This document shows positions 6,324-7,734 of a DNA stretch of 7,734 bases, in pieces. Under the pieces are notes generated by a model that had not been told where the DNA came from, made no database searches, and saw only the letters and a program-made list of their open reading frames with translations. The position numbers were made by a program, and so were the translations under genes. Location of the stretch: positions 1-7,734 of the forward strand of contig JAUNJW010000092.1 in the NCBI GenBank assembly GCA_030533035.1, in the 5' to 3' direction. Numbering within the stretch: the stretch's first letter is position 1; the number at the start of each line of letters is the position of its first letter. This DNA comes from Erysipelotrichaceae bacterium. GTDB taxonomy: Bacteria; Bacillota_I; Bacilli_A; Erysipelotrichales; Erysipelotrichaceae.

Positions 6324-6899
6324 TCAATTGCTGTATTTTCCTGCTTTTTTTGCGAGTCTGCCTGTTTTGACGGCCAGGTCAATGCCGCGTTTCATGCCGT
6401 CTGTGACATTGGAGCCCATCCGTGTGTATCCCAGAAGCTCCGCCGTCTGTCTGGCCAGATCCTTATATTCAAGCACCTGCTTTTCAGCGGTTCCGGCTGC
6501 CGCGTTGGCGATTTCCGCGTCCGGCACATACTGCACGTCACGGCAGGTCAGGTCATAATCACCGAAAAGACGATATTCATTCCAGGTATCCGGGTTCTGT
6601 TTCGGCTTCCAGTAAACACGGCCTGTTTTGTCTGTATGGACATTCAGTTTCATCCCGGCAAGAACAGCCTCCATTTCCGGCCTGATCCTGGCGCCGGCTT
6701 TGTAGATGCCGAAGCTGTTGATCACCCGCTTGATCAGAAGCCATTCGGTGATCGGCGCCTCTGTCCTGATGACTGTCTGGATCCTCTTTCTGATTTCCCC
6801 GGTCAGCTCACCGGAAAGAAACTCCTCGCTGGTAACTGCCGTAAAAGGCAGATCGGCTGCCGTGTAGATTTTCTGAACTGTCCTGAACATCCGGATCAC
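6324..6899 (-). CDS. Stand-alone DUF3320-type double winged-helix protein
   Basis: The 191-residue product resembles the extreme C-terminus of very large DUF4011/AAA helicase/DUF3320 proteins. Residues about 41-83 (VIRTEAPITEWLLIKRV, then NSFGIYKAGARIRPEMEAVL) match the DUF3320 core (PF11784). A strand-rich linker with VYWKPKQNPDTWNEYR (95-110) follows, and then a second related segment (about 139-184) with ARQTAELLGYTRMGSNVTDGM. In the large proteins these same elements occur in this order, so the gene equals that C-terminal module without helicase or nuclease domains. It has no signal peptide or membrane segment and is basic at the C-terminus; nucleic-acid binding is a plausible inference. 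A GTG start at 6899 overlaps the upstream TGA by 4 bases (GTGA), implying coupled translation. An ATG at 6890, with GGGGTGA upstream, would drop three residues. The intact frame argues against a decaying remnant. Confidence 0.78.
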   Translation of the reverse strand: MIRMFRTVQKIYTAADLPFTAVTSEEFLSGELTGEIRKRIQTVIRTEAPITEWLLIKRVINSFGIYKAGARIRPEMEAVLAGMKLNVHTDKTGRVYWKPKQNPDTWNEYRLFGDYDLTCRDVQYVPDAEIANAAAGTAEKQVLEYKDLARQTAELLGYTRMGSNVTDGMKRGIDLAVKTGRLAKKAGKYSN

Positions 6900-7399
6900 C
6901 CCGCCGCCTGGCTGTCATAGACTTCCGATGTCTCGACGACCGGCAGGACCGTACTGTATGTGTAATCCTGATCGGTGTCGGAATCGTTGAGCTTCACTTC
7001 AATGGTGACGCTCTGCAGTTTCGAGATCAGCTTTTTATATCTGTCCTCAGGTATGTTATAGAGCGGTCTTGTCGCCGCCGCGAAATATGATTTTTCACCA
7101 TAGCCTTCCTTATGGCAGGCCTGATAGATTGTATTGGTCCGGAAATAAATTCTTGAGGTGTCCGCCTCCAGGTCAGCCAGCTCACCGGCAAATGCCTCAT
7201 CGTAGGTTCTCAGGTTCATCACCGAGAAATCTTTCACCCGGTTTTTCACTTCCACGAAAACGCCGTAGCTGGTAATGTCCCCGTTTTTCACCACAAAAAT
7301 ACAGCCGTTGTAAAGATCCGCTGCTTTGGATGGCTTTGCGGCGCACCCGCCGAAGAGACAGGAGGCCAGCAGTGAAAGTACCAGTACAATTTTCTTCAT
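6896..7399 (-). CDS. Predicted lipoprotein of unknown function
   Basis: The 167-residue product begins with a lipoprotein signal: MKK, a hydrophobic stretch (4-16) and lipobox LFGGC with the predicted lipidated Cys19. The mature protein would be anchored on the outer face of the membrane. It is otherwise soluble, with alternating beta-prone segments (for example CIFVVKNGDITSYGVFVEVKN at about 33-53 and KLQSVTIEVKL at about 127-137) and two further cysteines (33, 95). I do not recognise a family. The gene overlaps the next (DUF3320) by 4 bases, so they are translated together. The ATG at 7399 has only a weak ribosome binding site (AGG at 7407-7405). An export-linked role fits poorly with its cytosolic, nucleic-acid-type operon partners, so no function is proposed. 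Confidence 0.82.
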   Translation of the reverse strand: MKKIVLVLSLLASCLFGGCAAKPSKAADLYNGCIFVVKNGDITSYGVFVEVKNRVKDFSVMNLRTYDEAFAGELADLEADTSRIYFRTNTIYQACHKEGYGEKSYFAAATRPLYNIPEDRYKKLISKLQSVTIEVKLNDSDTDQDYTYSTVLPVVETSEVYDSQAAG

Positions 7400-7413
7400 G
7401 GTTGCCTGTCAAT

Positions 7414-7442
7414 ATTATATCGGAAGAAAGGTCTTTTTTGAC
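7414..7442 (-). promoter_or_regulatory. Possible promoter of the lipoprotein-DUF3320-myg1 operon
   Basis: On the minus strand a perfect TATAAT (7419-7414) lies in the 56-base gap before the lipoprotein gene. The best -35 at a 17-base spacing is GTCAAA (7442-7437), only 3/6. Transcription would start near 7407, leaving about 8 leader bases before the ATG, so the site would produce a nearly leaderless message if used. Confidence 0.42.
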
Positions 7443-7455
7443 ACAAACAGAACAA

Positions 7456-7734
7456 TCAGAGGCCCTGTTCTTTCACAAATGCGTAGAAGTCCTGCTCGGC
7501 CTTCTCATTTTCAGCGCTGACTGTTCCCACGCTCATCGCGTAGAAAATGGTCTCTTCCTTCCCGTCCAGTCCGAATGCCTGGTCTGCAAGATTGTGATCC
7601 ACCGCCGCGATGGCACAGCCGCCCAGACCGGCCGCTGCGGCTGCCAGATACACATTCTCTGTAATGTGGCCGGAGTCGATCAAAACCGGCACATGGGCAT
7701 AAATGCCGTATCTCCACTCAGCCCGGTAGAACAC
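7456..7734 (-). CDS. SagB-type nitroreductase-family protein, C-terminal part
   Basis: Only the last 92 residues are present; the frame runs off the right edge, so the visible first codon (GTG) is not a start. The segment VLIDSGHITENVYLAAAAAG, then LGGCAIAAVDHNLADQAFGLDGKEE and a closing VGTV, is typical of the C-terminal half of SagB/ThcOx-like members of the FMN-dependent nitroreductase family. In these, a His at the start of a long helix and the GLG turn precede the (D/L)G-LDG-EE segment that completes the flavin pocket. Full-length relatives have roughly 200-260 residues. The family includes azoline dehydrogenases of peptide maturation and many stand-alone flavoenzymes of unknown substrate. 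No cyclodehydratase or precursor peptide is visible here, so a peptide-maturation role is unsupported. No clear terminator follows the stop. Confidence 0.82.
   Translation of the reverse strand: MFYRAEWRYGIYAHVPVLIDSGHITENVYLAAAAAGLGGCAIAAVDHNLADQAFGLDGKEETIFYAMSVGTVSAENEKAEQDFYAFVKEQGL

Noticed and set aside
7438..7443. TTGACA hexamer in the gap before the lipoprotein gene, possible third operator
   Set aside because: Only one arm is present (TTGACA-CA-AACAGA), so it is not a palindromic site like the two near lon, and no -10 box follows at a sensible distance on the plus strand.
7450..7470. Inverted repeat GAACA/TGTTC at the end of the nitroreductase gene, possible terminator
   Set aside because: The stem has only 5 bp with an 11-base loop and no T-run directly after it on the minus strand.
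1..7734. Mobile elements, CRISPR arrays, tRNA or rRNA genes
   Set aside because: No repeat-spacer pattern, transposase or integrase motif, terminal inverted repeat pair or tRNA-like fold was seen on either strand by reading.

Overview
The window looks like chromosomal, housekeeping-type DNA from a low-to-mid GC Gram-positive bacterium (Bacillota). Supporting this are a Ktr-type potassium channel with its own RCK ring subunit, strong AGGAGG-like ribosome binding sites, extended -10 promoters, intrinsic terminators, and a SagB-like nitroreductase of the kind common in anaerobic Firmicutes. An Erysipelotrichia- or Clostridia-like gut anaerobe would fit, but that is an inference. I see no mobile element, CRISPR array, tRNA or rRNA, and no gene-free stretch longer than about 125 bases.

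Left part (1-2272, minus strand): a two-gene potassium uptake operon, ktrB (membrane channel) followed 16 bases later by ktrA (cytoplasmic nucleotide-binding gating ring). It has its own promoter at 2170-2198, just downstream of the lon terminator.

Centre (2273-5253): a full-length ATP-dependent protease Lon on the minus strand and, divergent from it, a small TetR-family regulator. The 119-base gap between them holds two copies of TTGACA-NN-TGTCAA, 41 bases apart centre to centre. The right-hand copy appears to supply the -35 boxes of both promoters, one on each strand. The left-hand copy falls in the lon leader. The simplest reading is that the regulator represses itself and lon. This is the most distinctive feature of the window.

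Right part (5316-7399, minus strand): a lipoprotein, a stand-alone DUF3320-type double winged-helix protein and an MYG1-family (UPF0160, DHH-like) predicted nuclease, in that order of transcription, tightly spaced and probably one operon. It converges on tetR, with one terminator for each direction packed between them. DUF3320 is normally the C-terminal end of very large helicase/nuclease proteins, so a free-standing copy next to a predicted nuclease is the second point of interest.

Right edge (7456-7734, minus strand): the C-terminal part of a SagB-type nitroreductase that begins outside the window.
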